Positions 40,573 to 41,557 of a DNA stretch of 41,557 bases are shown here, piece after piece (the stretch's first letter is position 1; every line of letters starts with the position of its first letter). Both the position numbers and the translations under genes were made by a program. Below the pieces are notes generated by a model. That model did no database searches. It saw nothing but the letters and a program-made list of their open reading frames with translations, and was not told the origin of the DNA. Origin of the DNA: Kluyvera cryocrescens NBRC 102467 (GTDB lineage: Bacteria; Pseudomonadota; Gammaproteobacteria; Enterobacterales; Enterobacteriaceae); the NCBI RefSeq assembly GCF_001571285.1, contig NZ_BCTM01000034.1, positions 1-41,557 of the forward strand. The letters run 5' to 3'.

Positions 40573-41557
40573 TTACTCACGGAACAGCGCTTCGATGTTA
40601 AGCCCCTGACCCTGCAGGATTTCCCGCAGACGGCGCAGACCTTCAACCTGAATCTGACGCACGCGTTCGCGGGTCAGACCGATTTCACGGCCCACATCTT
40701 CCAGCGTTGCCGCTTCATAGCCCAGCAGGCCAAAGCGACGAGCCAGCACCTCACGCTGCTTGGCGTTCAGTTCGAACAGCCATTTGACGATGCTTTGTTT
40801 CATATCATCGTCCTGCGTGGTGTCTTCCGGGCCGTTTTCATTTTCATCGGCCAGGATATCCAGCAGCGCTTTTTCAGAATCTCCGCCCAGCGGCGTATCA
40901 ACTGAAGTGATGCGTTCATTAAGACGCAGCATCCGGCTAACGTCATCAACTGGCTTATCCAACTGCTCGGCTATCTCTTCAGCGCTCGGCTCGTGATCCA
41001 GCTTGTGCGACAGTTCACGCGCGGTGCGCAGATAGACGTTGAGTTCTTTAACGATATGGATTGGCAGACGAATTGTGCGGGTTTGGTTCATGATAGCCCG
41101 TTCAATAGTCTGACGGATCCACCACGTGGCATAGGTTGAAAAGCGGAACCCACGCTCCGGGTCGAACTTCTCTACGGCACGAATCAGCCCCAGGTTGCCC
41201 TCTTCGATAAGATCCAGCAGAGCCAGACCACGATTGCCATAACGGCGGGCAATTTTCACTACCAGACGGAGGTTGCTTTCAATCATCCGGCGGCGTGAGG
41301 CGACATCGCCACGCAGAGCACGGCGAGCAAAGTAAACTTCTTCTTCTGCGGTTAATAATGGAGAATAACCGATCTCACCCAGATAAAGCTGAGTCGCATC
41401 GAGTACACGTTGAGTGGCACCCTGCGAGAGAAGCTCCTCTTCGGCGAGTTCGCTGTCACTGGGTTCCTCTTCATTCAGGACTTTCTCATCGAAAGTCTCT
41501 GCTCCATTCTCATCAAACTCCGCATCTTCATTTAAATCATGAACTTTCAGCGTATTC
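40573..41557 (-). CDS. rpoS: RNA polymerase sigma factor RpoS (start just outside the window)
   Basis: Stationary-phase and general stress sigma factor. The frame runs open to the window edge; the first full codon inside is the Asn of [18 protein letters not shown], so only codons 1-3 (MSQ, of which one base is present) are cut off. The full protein would be 330 residues, as in E. coli. Region 1.2 ([15 protein letters not shown]), region 2 ([35 protein letters not shown]), region 3 and region 4 with helix-turn-helix [19 protein letters not shown] are intact. No disruption is seen. Its promoter in nlpD lies outside the window. Confidence 0.98.
   Translation of the reverse strand, partial: NTLKVHDLNEDAEFDENGAETFDEKVLNEEEPSDSELAEEELLSQGATQRVLDATQLYLGEIGYSPLLTAEEEVYFARRALRGDVASRRRMIESNLRLVVKIARRYGNRGLALLDLIEEGNLGLIRAVEKFDPERGFRFSTYATWWIRQTIERAIMNQTRTIRLPIHIVKELNVYLRTARELSHKLDHEPSAEEIAEQLDKPVDDVSRMLRLNERITSVDTPLGGDSEKALLDILADENENGPEDTTQDDDMKQSIVKWLFELNAKQREVLARRFGLLGYEAATLEDVGREIGLTRERVRQIQVEGLRRLREILQGQGLNIEALFRE

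Noticed and set aside
1-41557. CRISPR arrays, tRNA genes, prophage or transposase genes
   Set aside because: No regularly spaced repeats, no cloverleaf sequence recognised, and no integrase, transposase or phage structural gene was seen in any frame.

Overview
The window is chromosomal DNA from a member of the Enterobacteriaceae. The evidence is a complete formate hydrogenlyase gene set (hyc, hyp, fhlA) of E. coli type and length, mutS and rpoS in the conserved order, and a lac operon end of E. coli type. The cargo around this backbone (a tnaCAB indole operon, hmuRSTUV heme uptake, a UbiX/UbiD-type hydroxyarylic acid decarboxylase cluster, a di-Mop protein beside fhlA) fits an indole-positive Klebsiella (K. 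oxytoca group) or a close relative such as Raoultella or Kluyvera. That assignment is an inference from gene content and recalled sequences; no search was run.

Layout. 1-1809 (+): the 3' part of lacY, lacA, and a nucleotidyltransferase gene broken by an internal deletion. 1965-9976 (-): hycABCDEFGHI, the membrane-bound [NiFe] hydrogenase-3 arm of formate hydrogenlyase with its regulator and protease; a repeat-like insert separates hycE from hycF. 9977-10190: divergent control region with one sigma54 promoter facing each way and FhlA-like sites between. 10191-16057 (+): hypABCDE (NiFe cofactor assembly) and fhlA (formate-responsive activator). 16114-17713 (+): a di-Mop molybdate-binding protein and an exported esterase. 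17903-21041 (+): pflD-pflC, a glycyl radical enzyme and its activase. 21124-22873: a PhyH-type dioxygenase divergent from an AraC-type regulator. 22877-23573 (-): ygbA, preceded by an NsrR-like site, and a SelW-like protein. 23782-29829 (+): Fur-box-controlled hmuRSTUV. 29939-33128 (+): CRP-controlled tnaC-tnaA-tnaB. 33163-34604 (-): yedE-yedF. 34915-37476 (+): mutS. 37630-39894 (-): decarboxylase subunits D, C and B, divergent from a MarR-type regulator (40066-40470, +). 40573-41557 (-): rpoS, lacking only its first codons at the window edge.

How it works together. Much of the window serves anaerobic, fermentative life: FhlA with sigma54 drives hyc and hyp; Hyp proteins build the NiFe site of HycE; HycI trims HycE; the di-Mop protein may buffer molybdate for the molybdenum-containing formate dehydrogenase, which is not encoded here. 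The interval between fhlA and mutS carries genes that lie elsewhere in E. coli K-12 (pflDC, tna, yedEF) or are absent from it (hmu), so it behaves as an insertion hotspot. The mutS-rpoS interval, known to vary among enterics, holds the decarboxylase cluster. I found no CRISPR array, tRNA, rRNA, transposase or prophage gene. I see no clearly new multi-gene system; the most interesting details are regulatory (a divergent TnaC arrest peptide, paired MarR-type operators, apparent loss of OxyS pairing at fhlA, a repeat inside the hyc operon) plus the poorly characterised PhyH/AraC pair, PflDC and the di-Mop protein.
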